Below are positions 1 to 11,170 of a stretch of DNA of 64,000 nt, one piece after another (the stretch's first letter is position 1; each line of letters starts with the position of its first letter). The notes below the pieces were generated by a model. That model saw only the letters and a program-made list of their open reading frames with translations. It did not search any database and was not told the DNA's origin. The position numbers were made by a program, and so were the translations under genes. The stretch spans positions 36,375,501 through 36,439,500 of the forward strand of contig OV277859.1 in assembly GCA_922989275.2 (NCBI GenBank), given 5' to 3'. This DNA is from Gari tellinella. Its lineage: Eukaryota > Mollusca > Bivalvia > Cardiida > Psammobiidae.

Positions 1-46
1 TATATGCAAATAGTGAAGACTCCTATCAGCGTCGGAGGGCTCTGAA

Positions 47-586
47 AGAGGCTCGAAGCCGGATTTAGCATTAAAAGTAGTTTTTTTTGTAAATATATGT
101 CAAATACTTATATAAATGGGTAAGATTTAGTTTAGGATACTAAATTCTGTTAAAAATTGCATTTCAAAAAAAAAAAGGAAAAAAAGAAGAAGCTCTGGTA
201 GGATTCGAACCCATGACCCTCCATGCGAAGACAACCATGAAAAATAAGGAAACGCCTTTACCCACTCGACTACGAGCGCTCTCTCTATATATGTAGCGAA
301 TTAACGTACTTCACTGGTAGCGATTGATAGTACATTATTCGGCTCGGGTTTATGTCTGACCCCGTGTAGAGAAGCAACAACAACAACTATACCGTCTACT
401 AGTCGCTATAGAAAAACGATGGAAAATATCTAAAAAAACAAATAAGATTCGGTGACGATTCTTGAGACTTTTTTTTTTGACTGATCATATTTTTTTAATG
501 TCAGAAGCCAAATAATGCCACAAATTTGCTTTTATTTGAGTATTTTATTTTATTTTGACAAGTACAACATCCGGTTGCGAGTCCCT
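47..586 (-). mobile_element. TIR element with internal tRNA-like module (copy 1)
   Basis: The left end (AGAGGCTCGAAGCCGG) and right end (CCGGTTGCGAGTCCCT) are degenerate inverted copies of one terminus, best seen in the intact relative at 28431-28968. The right end is followed by TTAA; on the left the same spot reads TGAA. The interior matches the other copies almost throughout and holds a minus-strand tRNA-like segment at 192-282. The outer flanks (1-46 and 591-610) look like the two halves of a CTGATCAG-type hairpin MITE, so this copy appears to have landed inside another repeat. No open reading frame of note is present, so it is non-autonomous. Confidence 0.7.
192..282 (-). other. tRNA-like module (SINE-type pol III promoter)
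   Basis: Read on the minus strand, an A-box-like TAGTCGAGTGGGT and a B-box GGGTTCGAATCC lie in the order and spacing of a tRNA. The outer ends can pair as an acceptor stem. I could not place a convincing anticodon arm, so I do not call it a functional tRNA gene. Confidence 0.6.
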
Positions 587-758
587 TTAAAGGTCTTCAC
601 TGTCTGTAATGTTGCATTGTATTGTACAAACCACAAATCGTAAGAAGTCCTCAATGGACTGCATGTATACTAAATTAAAAAGAGCAATTGTTCATGTGAA
701 GTTTATGGGTTCATTGAGTTAACCATTATTGTTTTAAGCACGACCTAGGTTTATATTT

Positions 759-825
759 GCAAACAGCTCTGATCTATATCAGACGCCGCATGACGCAAAG
801 TCTGATCTGAATCCAAGCTGTTTGC
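759..825. repeat. Hairpin-core MITE remnant
   Basis: GCAAACAG ... CTGTTTGC ends enclose a degenerate TCAGACGCCGC / GCGTCTGA hairpin. This is the same core that recurs at 3338, 7032, 13294, 17575, 18441, 23336, 25229 and 49207. The TIR arms of a host element are not recognisable here. Confidence 0.6.
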
Positions 826-1065
826 TACTCATATTGATATTTCTCAAGTTGGAAAAAAAGGTTCAACACTTATTATTAATTTTACGCAGACACTATATTT
901 GAAACAAAGGTTATTATTATTTTTACTTTTGTGTACAATATTTATATTGTAGCAGAGAAAGCGTTAGACATAGATAAAAGCATAGCGGAAAACATCGGCG
1001 TAGGAAGGGAGCATGTAGTATTTATAATATACATGTAGTCTCTATCGACGTTCTGTTTAGTTATC

Positions 1066-2046
1066 CTACACGTTTGGAACCCAATTATGCTTCACTCTCT
1101 CCAACTTGATTATTTCAAAATGTGTTAGCATGAAAGGCTCGTTTTTTAGTTCATCTTGCTTTATCTTGCTAAAGTCGTGACCGTCGAAAAAATTTGTTTT
1201 AGCAACCTTTGCTAGTTTGCCCAAACCACACGTGTGTAACCTTTCACAAACCTCATGCACGTCCAGTTTGTCAAATTCTTTAGTTTCGCCGGTGTTCTTC
1301 ATTGTTACATACGAACCAGATTCCATCTCCTCCTCCTTTTTCTCAGAACAGTTTTTAAAATGTTTATCAAAGACAATGTAATTGTCATAATTATCTGACC
1401 TGGTCGATACATTTCTTTTGCCAGATTTGGATGGTTCATGACTGGTTGTCCTTAAATGTCGCTCAGACGGTGCGATACTTGTTTTTTGATCAAATTCGAC
1501 ATAACTGTTTATATCAACTGACCCGGTCGGTGAGTTTCCTTCCTCAGAATTCAATGGTTCGTTACTGACTGTCCATGTAGTTGAGTCAGGTGAATGTGTA
1601 GTTGTTCCTGAATCAATTTCGACGTAATTGTCACTATCATCTGACTCGGTCGACGCGTTTCCTTCCTCAGATTTCGATAGTTTATGACTGAGTGTCCATG
1701 CAGTTGTGTCAGGTGAAGGTGTAATTGTTTCTGGATCAATTTCGACGTAATTGTCACTATCATCTGACTCGGTCGACGCGTTTCCTTCCTCAGAATTCGA
1801 TAGTTTATGACTGAGTGTCCATGCAGTTGTGTCAGGTGAAGGTGTAATTGTTTCTGGATCAATTTCGACGTAATTGTCACTATCATCTGCCTCAGTGGAA
1901 GAGTATCCTTCCACAGATTTCGACTGTTCGTATACGACGGTCTTTTTATTTTCGCGAGGCGGTGCCACATGGTTTTCTGAGTGCGACCATGGCAATATTC
2001 TCTTCAGTTTCGATGGCATATTTAGTCGACTTGAGAGCCCTCCATG
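1066..2046 (-). CDS. GAREM-like adaptor, terminal exon (pTyr repeats + SAM domain)
   Basis: The open frame ends at TAG (1066-1068). A strong acceptor (TTTTTATTTCAG, on the minus strand) sits at 2047-2049. Numbering from a nominal start at 2073, residues 63-236 are five 41-residue units. Four contain YVEI, YVEF or a near match after an acidic serine stretch, and the fifth is degenerate. Another tyrosine motif (YVTM) follows near residue 255. Residues about 268-331 form a SAM domain with its hydrophobic helix pattern, ending in an ERVKHNW-type last helix. GAREM proteins pair an N-terminal CABIT with a C-terminal SAM and bind GRB2 through phosphotyrosines, so this is taken as the 3' end of the gene started at 22801. 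Exon 3 ends in phase 1 but this acceptor opens in phase 0. Either a small exon is missing between them, or the weak GAG acceptor at 2040-2041 is used, which does keep the frame. Confidence 0.72.
   Translation of the reverse strand, partial: HGGLSSRLNMPSKLKRILPWSHSENHVAPPRENKKTVVYEQSKSVEGYSSTEADDSDNYVEIDPETITPSPDTTAWTLSHKLSNSEEGNASTESDDSDNYVEIDPETITPSPDTTAWTLSHKLSKSEEGNASTESDDSDNYVEIDSGTTTHSPDSTTWTVSNEPLNSEEGNSPTGSVDINSYVEFDQKTSIAPSERHLRTTSHEPSKSGKRNVSTRSDNYDNYIVFDKHFKNCSEKKEEEMESGSYVTMKNTGETKEFDKLDVHEVCERLHTCGLGKLAKVAKTNFFDGHDFSKIKQDELKNEPFMLTHFEIIKLERVKHNWVPNV
1366..1887 (-). repeat. Coding tandem repeat, 123 bp (41 codons) x about 4.3
   Basis: The segment GACGTAATTGTCACTATC recurs at 1621, 1744 and 1867, exactly 123 bp apart. 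Units 1 and 2 are nearly identical at DNA level, unit 3 is changed, and units 4 and 5 are increasingly diverged toward the SAM domain. This fits recent expansion at the N-terminal side. The repeat length is a multiple of three, so the frame is kept. Confidence 0.9.
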
Positions 2047-2059
2047 CTGAAATAAAAAA

Positions 2060-2930
2060 CGAATGTCCGGCACAAGTAAATACGGTGTCAGGACACATAA
2101 TACCAGTTGCCGATGCGATGCAGGACGATATATTCAGCTCGACACGTTCGGAAACAAGCATTCTAAAGAGCGCTATGTGCGTGATGATGATCGATTTTTT
2201 TCTGCTAAGTAGCCAAAGTCGGAAGCTGAATACAATGTCATGTCGCACATCAGCAGCAGGTGAAACTTTCGGTGTAACGAAGTATTATGAGTCACACATT
2301 CAACTCTGTCACAAGGTTCCACACTTCTTTTTGCAGATTTCGGCGTAGTATATACTAAAGAACGATATCTCTTTTACAAGCAAAAGTGCCCAAAACACAT
2401 TTTAACAAGAGGACATTGAAGGCCCTGATATCGCTCACCTGTTGTTATGAAACCTGTTGTTTTACATTTTAATTTCACCTGTCATAAACAAAAAACAAAT
2501 TCAATTTTAATCTATTCAAATTTGTAGACACTATAGAGTATAAACAACTTTGGAATATGGCATATTCTAGTATAGGTAATTACATCAAAGATAGATAATT
2601 CTTGACATAATGAACTGATTTAAATGATAATTGCACTACTTCAAGAACTTGTACTGATATACAACATGTGCAAGTATATTAAAAAAAGAAAAGAAAACTG
2701 CAGTTCCTAGAGTGTAAACACTGTAAAATATGACATTTTCAGCCATCAAGGGAAGCTTACTCTTGACTTAATAGCCAGATGTTAATCATAATCAAACTCG
2801 TTCGAAACAATAAATCAAATGGTATAGCGCTTTTACTTTGAAAAACCAAAATAATTCAATGGTTTGTCTGTAATATTTCATTTATTTTCGACCGAAAACT
2901 ATAATTTCTTGACATATTTTATATAAACAG
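2060..2930. other. Unassigned intronic stretch
   Basis: This low-copy AT-rich sequence lies upstream of the terminal GAREM-like exon. The part at 2090-2350 has a less biased composition and an open minus-strand frame joined to the exon boundary, but no recognisable domain and no good upstream acceptor. I see no repeat termini. Confidence 0.3.
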
Positions 2931-2934
2931 ATAC

Positions 2935-3125
2935 TACAAGTATATATCGCAAAATGACAAACAGGACATACCCTGTTCATAGGGAGCTATATATCTAGTT
3001 GAAGGCGGTCGATAATTAAGTAGAAGTACACTGTTTGCATAGGCCAAGCGAACTCTTCGCAGATACACTGTTTGTAAATTACGAGTATACTCGTCACTAG
3101 GAATTAAATGTGGGAAAAGGTTTCA
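2935..3125. repeat. Degenerate CTGTTTGCATAGG-type MITE
   Basis: It shares ATTTCTTGACATAT, CTGTTTGCATAGGCCAAG and ACGAGTATACTCGTC segments with the better copies at 3765-4160, 12820-13035 and 41460-41680. The central hairpin is lost. Confidence 0.5.
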
Positions 3126-3276
3126 GGTATAATGCACCCTCAATGCCTACTTTATGCAGATAGAAGTTTATCATGTTTCGGTATTTGCAAGGCAAAAGAG
3201 TGTTCCGCACTGTTCACATATCACAGTTAAGATATTTTAGATGACATATCTAATTTCTTCGTGCGTGACACGAGTA

Positions 3277-3522
3277 CAGTGGATAATCTGTTATTCTTTC
3301 CCAATAAACGTGTTTGCGCTAAAACTATTATTTGCAGTGCAAACAGTTTGGAGCCAGGTCAGACGCCGGGTAACCCGGCGTCTGATCAGGCTCCAAACTG
3401 TTTGCCTACAAGATAAACATGAAATATCAGAATTGTCCAAAAGTTGTTCTTTTCTACGTTTTAGTGCTTTGCGTTTGCGTACGTTTGCGTTTAAACGGGA
3501 AAGAATAACAGATTCTCCACTG
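3277..3522. mobile_element. 246-bp MITE, TA target, family B copy 1
   Basis: The terminal inverted repeats CAGTGGATAATCTG / CAGATTCTCCACTG are flanked by TA on both sides. A near-perfect hairpin (GAGCCAGGTCAGACGCCGGG and its complement) sits at about 3349-3397. The copy at 23275-23520 has exactly the same length and nearly the same sequence. It encodes nothing. TA flanks are typical of Tc1/mariner-type elements, but the family is not proven. Confidence 0.85.
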
Positions 3523-3764
3523 TATATAAACCTTTTATTCAACATGCAGGAAGATGAAGCTATATCTATTGTAGTCTACATAAAGACTCGAACATAAATC
3601 ATTCATAAAGAAACACGTGCCTGTTCATTGTGTGCATATTCAGATTTCAAAATGTATTGTTCAAAACACGGGTCTGAATCAACTTGACTTTGAAGGATTC
3701 GTCCCTGAAACTAATAAAACCTGGTCGCGTTTTGACTGTTAGGGGTTTACAATATATTTCAAAA

Positions 3765-4165
3765 TAACAAAACGACAAACAGTACAGACCCTGATCAGAG
3801 GGCTCCTTAGGAGCCCTTTGATCAGGGTCTACACTGTTTGCATAGGACAAAGCTACACTGTTTGTAAATGACGAGTAGACTGAGCTCGTCGCTAGGCTGG
3901 AATGTGTTAACTCTTTGAACCCTAGTCCCGCATATAGGCGTGCTTTTCAAACAGTGTACATGTGAATAGTACACTTATCCTATGCAAACAGTGAAGACCC
4001 TGATCAGAGGGCTCCGAAAGGAGCCCTCTGATCAGGGTCTTCACTGTTTGTCATAATGCCAAACATTCACAAAAACAACCCTTAAAAGTCAGAAATGGAC
4101 TAGACTAAAATGGAAACTGGAATTGTCCATTTAAACTTTCAGGGTGGAATGTGTTAAAGGATGTC
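3765..4165. mobile_element. Two adjoining hairpin MITEs (family H)
   Basis: Two perfect hairpins built on GACCCTGATCAGAGGGCTCC lie at about 3785-3840 and 3990-4049. The second sits in a 250-bp unit with ends TTAACTCTTTGAACCCT and AGGGTGGAATGTGTTAA, which read as TIRs with TTAA at the edge. The first unit is partial. Relatives are at 12820, 20885, 41460, 58436, 59885 and 61225. Confidence 0.7.
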
Positions 4166-4900
4166 TTCTTACCTTATGTTTGTCAGGAATTACTGTTTTA
4201 TCTGTGAAAAAAATAAAGAAATGTGAATGTGAATAAATGTATATCAGGTTAAATACATTATAAACTCATACTCGTAATTGTCATTTGTATAAATTTGTCA
4301 ACCATGTTATTAGCAGTAACTTTAGTGTTTCCGACATCAACACCAACACCCGTCGAAAAACGGGACAGACCATGTTATTACATTCGTTCGGACCGGACTA
4401 AAACGCGGTCAACATTCGGGGACTGCTACAGTAATAGCCATATATAAGGGTTCGACTCGTAAGACATGAGTATTATTCCATGTATATGTAGATATATGCA
4501 TAGTATAGCACCCACTTCTTAGGAGTCGCACACATATGGTAATAGCGTGCCACTTTCGGATCCTCCGCTTTCTTGATACGAACCTTTAGACAGATAATAA
4601 CATGTACTACAAAATATGCTCTCGACTTGATTCGCTGCTTCATTATTTATTGTGACTTATGTCTGCTCGATGTGGCTTATCTGGATCAAAACCGTTTATC
4701 CGCACAGTTCGTATGCTACTTTCTGAAAGCAGTAACAGATACAACCCCATCATTGCCGTACCCCGTGTACAAAGGTTATTTGGAAACACTTTTAAAGTCT
4801 GACCAGACGCCGAGTAATGCAACATCTCTCTTCGACACGTATTATTGATATTGCTTTAGTCAAGTTACCGTTAATGTCAATTGGAGAAATATAAGTAGAC
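4166..4900. other. Non-coding stretch without recognised features
   Basis: It is AT-rich with no conserved frame, hairpin or terminal repeat that I can support. A short ORF near 4573-4848 shows no family signature. Confidence 0.3.
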
Positions 4901-4919
4901 GACCGAGGGTTAAATGATA

Positions 4920-5105
4920 GAGGGTCATGTAATGTCAAATGTCATTTCCAAACAGGATAGTCTTAGTATATAGCCACAGAGCCAAATGTCAGTTCCACAC
5001 AGGATAATATCATAGCTTATAGCCACACATGCAGTTGTTAATTCCACACAGGAACATTAAATAGCATAGCCACAGAGGCTAATTTCTTTTTCACACATGA
5101 AGTTA
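4920..5105. repeat. Short tandem repeat, about 56 bp x 3-4
   Basis: Diverged units contain CACACAGGAnA, an AT-rich spacer and ATAGCCACAGAG. The phrase TAGCCACA recurs at about 4970, 5020 and 5060. Confidence 0.65.
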
Positions 5106-5269
5106 AACTTTCTAGTTGCATTTACAGCGCACACTGCACCTCTGTTTATGGTCAAGCTATACAAATAACTAACTCGGCCTTGCAGATCATTCTCGGCAAG
5201 GTTTCGGGTAGAATGTTCAATGAATTTAGAGTAGGAGTGAAGACTGAAAGAAATTGAACAAACAGCAGA

Positions 5270-5720
5270 GGACGATTTGTATCGGGTGAGGGGTTTAGGA
5301 ATTATAGCATGAAAGAGAAGGTCACCACCTGTAATCGGAAATCAAAATTGACAGATGTCCCCCATTCGATCTCTCATCAGTCCTTATTCTCATGGGGTTT
5401 ATGATGGAATTTATCATCCTCATTGCGACGTTGGTTCAGTCTTCCAAAGAGGCTGCTCTAAGCTGAGAAACCGTAACAGGAAGAGATTAACCTTGTCCGT
5501 CTTCTTGCAGAGCAGTCAGGAATGGTCAGTACCTCGATAGTGATGTTATCTAGCCCTGGGGGCTTCTTGGACTTGAGCTGTTTTGGGACTGTTGTAATTC
5601 TCTCAGCTAGAGTTCTTTCTTTATCATTTCTTTCTCTGTGTTCTTGTTTCTTTCTGTCCCATCTTCTCATCCCGTCTCCCCTCTCTTCTCTTTGTCGTTG
5701 TGTTTTATAAGGGTATTAGT
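5270..5720 (-). pseudogene. Degenerate LINE reverse transcriptase fragment
   Basis: Minus-strand translation gives LKSKKPPGLDNITIEVL, the start of the RT fingers domain (consensus LK..KapG.DgI..ElL). It is followed after frame shifts and stops by LWKTEPTSQ and a remnant of the xxWRGIxLLS segment. Both ends are truncated. The pattern is closest to RTE-like elements, which is an inference. Confidence 0.6.
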
Positions 5721-6180
5721 TAAATCTTCGTAATTATAAGCTAATCTGTTTGCTGACTGTTTACCTACGAGCAAAGTGACATTCTCTACAAGAGTTGTTG
5801 CATCTCTGTTGCCTCATATATAATATTTAAATTGGTCGGTGAGCCTTCATTGCTTTGTGATATCCTTTTCCAGTTTGAGAGATGCTTGTTTTTTTATGTG
5901 CAGCTTTGCCTTTTGTCTTAGAGTTTGGCTCTATCACATATGGCGTTTTCATGTTGGGGTATGATATTTTCTTGGGATGGATTAGATTCGACTTTTCGTT
6001 TGGCCTCTAATACATGTTCAGGCATAAAGGTTACCTAGACAAATTCAATGGATTGTGAGAGATTATTTGATATCTATTTAGCTTCATGATTTCGGGAATT
6101 TAAAATGAAATATTCCAGTTTACATTTAATTAAAGTCCATTGTTGACTTATCATGATGTTAGTTTTACAAACTGTTGACA
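5721..6180. other. Non-coding stretch without recognised features
   Basis: It is AT-rich and low-copy, with no supportable ORF or repeat terminus. It may include more decayed LINE sequence. Confidence 0.25.
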
Positions 6181-6482
6181 ACTGACAAACAGAGAAGACA
6201 CTGATCAGAGGGTTCCTATAGGAACCCCTGGTCTAGATTAACGTTGTTTGCACATAAAAATTATAGTTTTAACTGATACACCATTTGTCAGAGATGTAGA
6301 TCTCACGCTAGCTTGATTCAAAGTCAATGTTTAACACTGAATGTACATAGCAACACCTCAGGGTAGATTAAGCTGCATTTATTCTTTCAGAAAATATCAT
6401 CAAAGTGTCAATCAGTTTGGATCTAGACGAGATGCCGAGTTACCCCTCGTGTCATCTAGATGAAAATTGTTTGCTATAACTA

Positions 6483-6736
6483 CAGGGCTGCCATACGTTG
6501 ACGTGAAAAATCCTTAGATTTCCAAATTTGCATTTTTCAAGTACGATTTTACGAATCGTACCTTTTACCCATCGCCTGTATCTGGTTTTGTTGACACGTG
6601 GCTGCTTAAAGCAGGTTGAAAGTAAAGCAGAATGCGCCTGTAGGCGCATTCTGTTTTACTTTCAACCTGCTTTAAGCTACCATGTAGTGGAAAAAATCCG
6701 AAGATTTAGGAAAAATCCGGAGAAAAGGCATCCCTG
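6483..6736. mobile_element. MITE, family A copy 1 (CAGGGCTGCCAT ends)
   Basis: It starts CAGGGCTGCCAT and ends with the complement (one change, GGCATCCCTG). The centre is a near-perfect hairpin of about 70 bp, AAAGCAGGTTGAAAGTAAAG and complement, with an apex at GCGCCTGTAGGCGC. It belongs with copies at 14755, 21949, 24842 and 25324. Confidence 0.88.
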
Positions 6737-7031
6737 TAGTTAATACAGATTCGTCTGTACCGGACAAAAGGTTATCATACTCACAAGGTACAGAAGTTCC
6801 CTGTTTGACTTCGGCATCCGGTTGTTGCTTTGTGAATTCTCTATCTGCAAAATAAGTCCAACTTTGGCATCCCGAACTTGATTAATTTAACCCTTTCACC
6901 GCCAAATTATTTTTGAGTTTTTTTACCCCTACACCGTTATTGTGTCGTCTGCTTCAATATTGTTGTCTGCAATATCATTTCAAAGTTAGAATTAAGAGAG
7001 TATGACATAAGAAATATCGAAACGGGTGTCT

Positions 7032-7101
7032 CAAACAGTTTTGATCCTGATTAGACGCCGCGTAACGCGGCGTCTGATCAGGATCAAAACTGTTTGCAAA
7101 T
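7032..7101. repeat. Hairpin core TCAGACGCCGCGTAACGCGG
   Basis: A near-perfect hairpin: CAAACAGTTTTGATCCTGAT then CAGACGCCGCG and its complement, ending in CTGTTTGC. Flanks share ATATCATTTCAAAGTT-type sequence with other copies, but clear TIRs are not visible. Confidence 0.7.
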
Positions 7102-8160
7102 TCGACTTTAGGCGATTTTGGCGGTGAAAGGGTGAAGTCGAACTTATTATTATCCCTGAAGTTTAGTTTCAATGTTTAAATTCGCTTTTGTCCAACAGAT
7201 CCGTTCGTCAGTCAGTCTGTCAGTAAGTTAGTAAGCCGCGTTTTAACTTTAAAGTATACATATATGTCGGCTTACGCGAGTTTCGTGATATCGTTTGACT
7301 TAAGTTAATTTTGAGTGTTAAAGGCAGGTGACCGCAGTGACGCAAGAAGCTCCTATAAGGTTCCCTTTTTAACAGAATTACAAATTCACCCTAGTGACGA
7401 GTATACTCGGCAATAACAAACAGTGTACAATACCTGATCAGATAGCGGAGGGCGCCTTTAAATTAGCACTGTTTGTGATTTTGAAGCATATTTTATGAAA
7501 CACCCTATTTTATCAGTAGTTTCACGGGTGACCGAATTGCTGAATGTATAGACTTCGAGCTACTGAACACCCCCCTCCCCCCATGTGGGGACTTCTGAAC
7601 ACCATACTTTTCTGAAACCTCATGGTCTTCCGATTACATTCGGTTTGTCTGCACTTTGTACGTTGGGGCTTTACCTTGTCAGAGCAAATTGAAATTACCT
7701 CCCCTTTGTATAATTAAATTCTGATAGATAATGTAACGATGACTTGTTTTAGTTGCAAAATAGCTGTTCTTCTCTGATATCACCATTGTTTTTATGGAGA
7801 CATACTATCTATCCCAAGAATCGATCGAAACGAGTGTTTTTCCTACTTTTTACTGAATTATCTCCCCTTGAATATATCAAATACCATAAAAACTAGTTAA
7901 TTCATAGTTTTAATACATTTAAAGCTTCTTTGAAAAAACCTAGTTTTTCTTGAAATAATGATAAAATATTCAACTGGGTGTAGTGAGGATGTTTTCTAGC
8001 ATACATTTATTATATTTTCGCGGAAAATATTCTGAAATGATTTAAAAGTCTTAAATTATGAAATAACAAAAATACCGACAAAGACTTAAATACAGTTAAT
8101 AACTGTAAGAAATAAGATTCTGAGAATTACGAAGCAATCATGGATCATGGAAATGGAAAT
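7102..8160. other. Intronic sequence without recognised genes
   Basis: It contains a decayed family H segment (about 7390-7475) and otherwise unremarkable AT-rich DNA. Confidence 0.3.
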
Positions 8161-8164
8161 ACAC

Positions 8165-10567
8165 GGATACGGTGCTAAAAAACCTTTTCTAGAGGCGGCC
8201 CATGGACCCATACAGTGCTACAACCCTCTTGTAGAGGCAGTCCATCAACGGATACTGTTTAATTAGTGCTATAATAGTTATCTAGAGGCGGTCCACCAAC
8301 GGATACAGTGCTGGAAACGGCATATACTGGCGGTCCACCAACGGATACAGTACTACAAACGTTATCTAGAGGAGGGAAACCCACGGATACAGTGCTAAAT
8401 CCCTTTTCTAGATTCGGGCCACCAACGGGAACAGTGCTACAAACCTTTTGTAGAGGCGGTCCACAAACAGATACAGTGCTATATAGGTTATATAGAGGCG
8501 GTCCACCAACGAATACAGTACTAGAAACATTATATAGATGCGGTCCATTAATGGATACACTGCTAGAAAAGGTATCAACAGACTGTTCACCAACGGATAC
8601 ACTGCTATAAACAGTATCTTGAGGTGGTCCATCAAAGGATATTGCTAGAAACCCTTTCTAGAGGCGTTCCACTAACATAATTATACAGGGCTAAAACGTT
8701 ATCTAAGGGCGGTCCACCTATGGATACAGTGCTAAAAAAGTTATCTAGAGGCGGGCCACTAATATATACAGTGCTTTAAACGTTATCTAGAGGCGGTCCA
8801 CCAACAGGTACAGTGCTAAAAAGTTATCTAGAGGCGGTCAACCATGATATACAGTGCTTTAAACCTTTTCTACAGGTGGTCCACCAACAGATACAGTGCT
8901 GGAAACGGTATATACAGGCAGTACACCAACAGATACAGCGCTAAAATGTTATCTAGAAGTGATCCACCAACAGATACAGTGCTTTAAACGTTATCTAAAG
9001 GCGGTCCACCAACGGATACAGTGCTAGAAAAGCAACAAAGAGGCGTTCCACCAACGGATACAGTGCTAGAACCTTTACAAGAGACGGTTCATAAACCGAC
9101 TCAGTGCTTGAAACCTTTTGTAGAGGCGGTCCACAAACGGATACAGTGCTATAAAGTTATATAGAGGCGGTTCACTAACGGATACAGTGCTAGAAACGTT
9201 ATATATAGGCGGTCCCCCAACGGATACATTGCTAGAAACGTTATCAAGAGGAGGTCCACCAACAGATACAGTGCTAGAAACGTTATCTACAGGCAGTCCA
9301 CCATCGGATACAGTACTTTAAACGTTATATAGAGGCATTCCACCAACGGATACAGTGCTACTCAAGTTATCTAGAGATGGTCCACCAACGGATACAGTGC
9401 TAAAAAGGTTATCTAGAGGCAGTCCACCAATGGATACAGTGCTAGAAACGTTTTCTAGAGGCAGTCCACCAACGGATACATTGCTAGAAACGTTATCTAG
9501 AAGAGGTCTACCAACCGATTTAGTGCAAGAAACGTTATCTAGAGGCGGTCCACCAACGGATACAGTGCTTAAAAATTATCTAGAGGAGGTCCACCAGCGG
9601 ATACAGTGCTTTAAACGTTATAGAGAGGCATTCCACCAACGGATACAGTGCTACTAAAGTTATCTAGAGGTGGTCCACCAACGGATACAGTGCTAAAAAT
9701 GTTATCTAGAGGCAGTCCACCAACGAATACAGTGCTAGAAACGTTTTCTAGAGGCAATCCACCAACGGATACATGGCTAGAAACGTTATCTAGGAGGTCT
9801 ACCAACCGATTCAGTGCTAGAAACGTTATCTAGAGGCGGTCCACAAATGAATACAGTGTTAGAAACGTTATCTAGAGGAGGTCTACTTACGGATACAGTG
9901 CTAAAAAAGGTTATCTAGAGGCGTCCCCAACACATACAGTGCTAAAATCTTTTCCAGACGCGGTCCACCAATGGACACACTGCTGGAAACCTTTTGTAGA
10001 GGCGGTCCACCAACGGATACAGTGCTTTAAATGTTATCTACAGGCGGATCATCAATGGAAACAGTATTTTAAACGGTATTTAAAGTCGGTCAACTAACGG
10101 ATACAGTACTACAAACGTTATCTACAGGCGATCCACCAGCGGATACAGTGCTAAAAACGTTATCTTCAGGAGGTCCGCCAACGGAGAAATGTTATCTACA
10201 GGAGGTCAACCAACGGATACAGTGCTAGAAACGTTATCTAGAGGACGTCCACAAATGGATATAGTGCTAGAAACCTTTTCTAGCGGCCATCCACCAACGG
10301 ATACAGTGCTAAAACTTTATTTAAAGGCGGTCCATCAACGGATTCAGTGCTAAAATGTTATCTACAGGCTGTCCACCAACGGATACAGTGCTAGAAAGGT
10401 TATCTAGAAGCGCCCCCAACGGATATAGTGCTAAAAAGTTATATAAAGGCCGTCCACCAACTAATACAGTGCTAAAATGTTGTCTAAAGGCGGTCCACCA
10501 ATGGATACATCAACACCTCTATACATGTATAACCTTTCTAACACTGTATCCGTTGGTGGACCTCCTC
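8165..10567. repeat. 42-bp satellite array, about 57 units
   Basis: The monomer is GGTCCACCAACGGATACAGT followed by GCTAGAAACGTTATCTAGAGGC, with one-base variants and occasional indels. The period is 42, a multiple of three, so one frame stays open for 60-100 codons at a time (repeating PPTDTVLETLSRGG) and the reverse strand also opens. No start context or splice signal suggests translation. The last unit (10530-10567) is inverted relative to the rest. The array lies in the intron between exon 3 and the terminal exon of the GAREM-like gene. Confidence 0.95.
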
Positions 10568-10736
10568 TAATTTTTGTTCTTGTTTTGTTTGAAAGGGAGG
10601 CAATTATCTTACTCCCATCAATTGTTTTTCTTTAAAGCAACCATCAAATTGAATGCTTTTCACTTGATAATGTTGTAAAATAACATGTAATTGGCAACAA
10701 AGGACCTATGTTAATATGCAACTAACAATATACATG

Positions 10737-10816
10737 TACAGTAAAACCCCGCTATTAAGACCACCCATGGGACCGGACAAAAGTGGTCTTAATAGCGGGG
10801 TGGTCTTAATATCGAG
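10737..10816. repeat. Hairpin MITE remnant (GTAAAACCCCGCTATTAAGA)
   Basis: CCCCGCTATTAAGACCAC and its complement flank a short loop, and the outer CAGTAAAAC is like the ends of family D. It is probably a related small palindromic element. Confidence 0.6.
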
Positions 10817-10847
10817 TTTCAGTATTCATAGAGTGAGAAGACCACAC

Positions 10848-10915
10848 ATAATCTCTCTCTTTCTCTCTCTCTCCCTCTCTCTCTCTCTCTCTCCCCCCCT
10901 CTCTCTCTCTCATGC
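10848..10915. repeat. (CT)n microsatellite
   Basis: Nearly uninterrupted CT dinucleotides with short C runs. Confidence 0.9.
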
Positions 10916-10919
10916 ACAC

Positions 10920-11085
10920 ACTTAAAGGCATGTAAATAAAAATCAATGCAAATATAGTTATCATATCTGTTTAATGACATTCTTTATAACAAAATTAGTA
11001 AAATCATCTTTCTTTTAATACATACTGAATACAAGCTATGGAGTAAAGGGTTAAGGATTGTGTGCATTTTAGAAAATAGTCCAGT
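10920..11085. other. Short AT-rich spacer
   Basis: Nothing recognised. Confidence 0.25.
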
Positions 11086-11170
11086 CTTATAATGACAGTT
11101 CAAAACATTTGATATGTGAAGGAGTGGTCCACTCCTTCACATATCAAATGTTTTGAACTGTCATTATAAG
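11086..11170. repeat. Perfect 85-bp palindrome
   Basis: Two 42-base arms are exact reverse complements around a single T. Each arm starts CTTATAATGACAGTTC and ends GAAGGAGTGG. It is longer and cleaner than the MITE hairpins around it and has no recognisable flanking TIRs. Confidence 0.95.

Noticed and set aside
1946..2248. Minus-strand ORF continuing upstream of the terminal GAREM-like exon as extra coding sequence
   Set aside because: It is in a different frame from the SAM exon and ends soon after it, and the strong acceptor at 2047-2049 separates them.
9355..9833. Open frames of 60-100 codons in the 42-bp array as a repetitive protein gene
   Set aside because: The monomer length is a multiple of three, so open frames are automatic. 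Indels break every frame, and no start, splice or codon-use signal supports translation.
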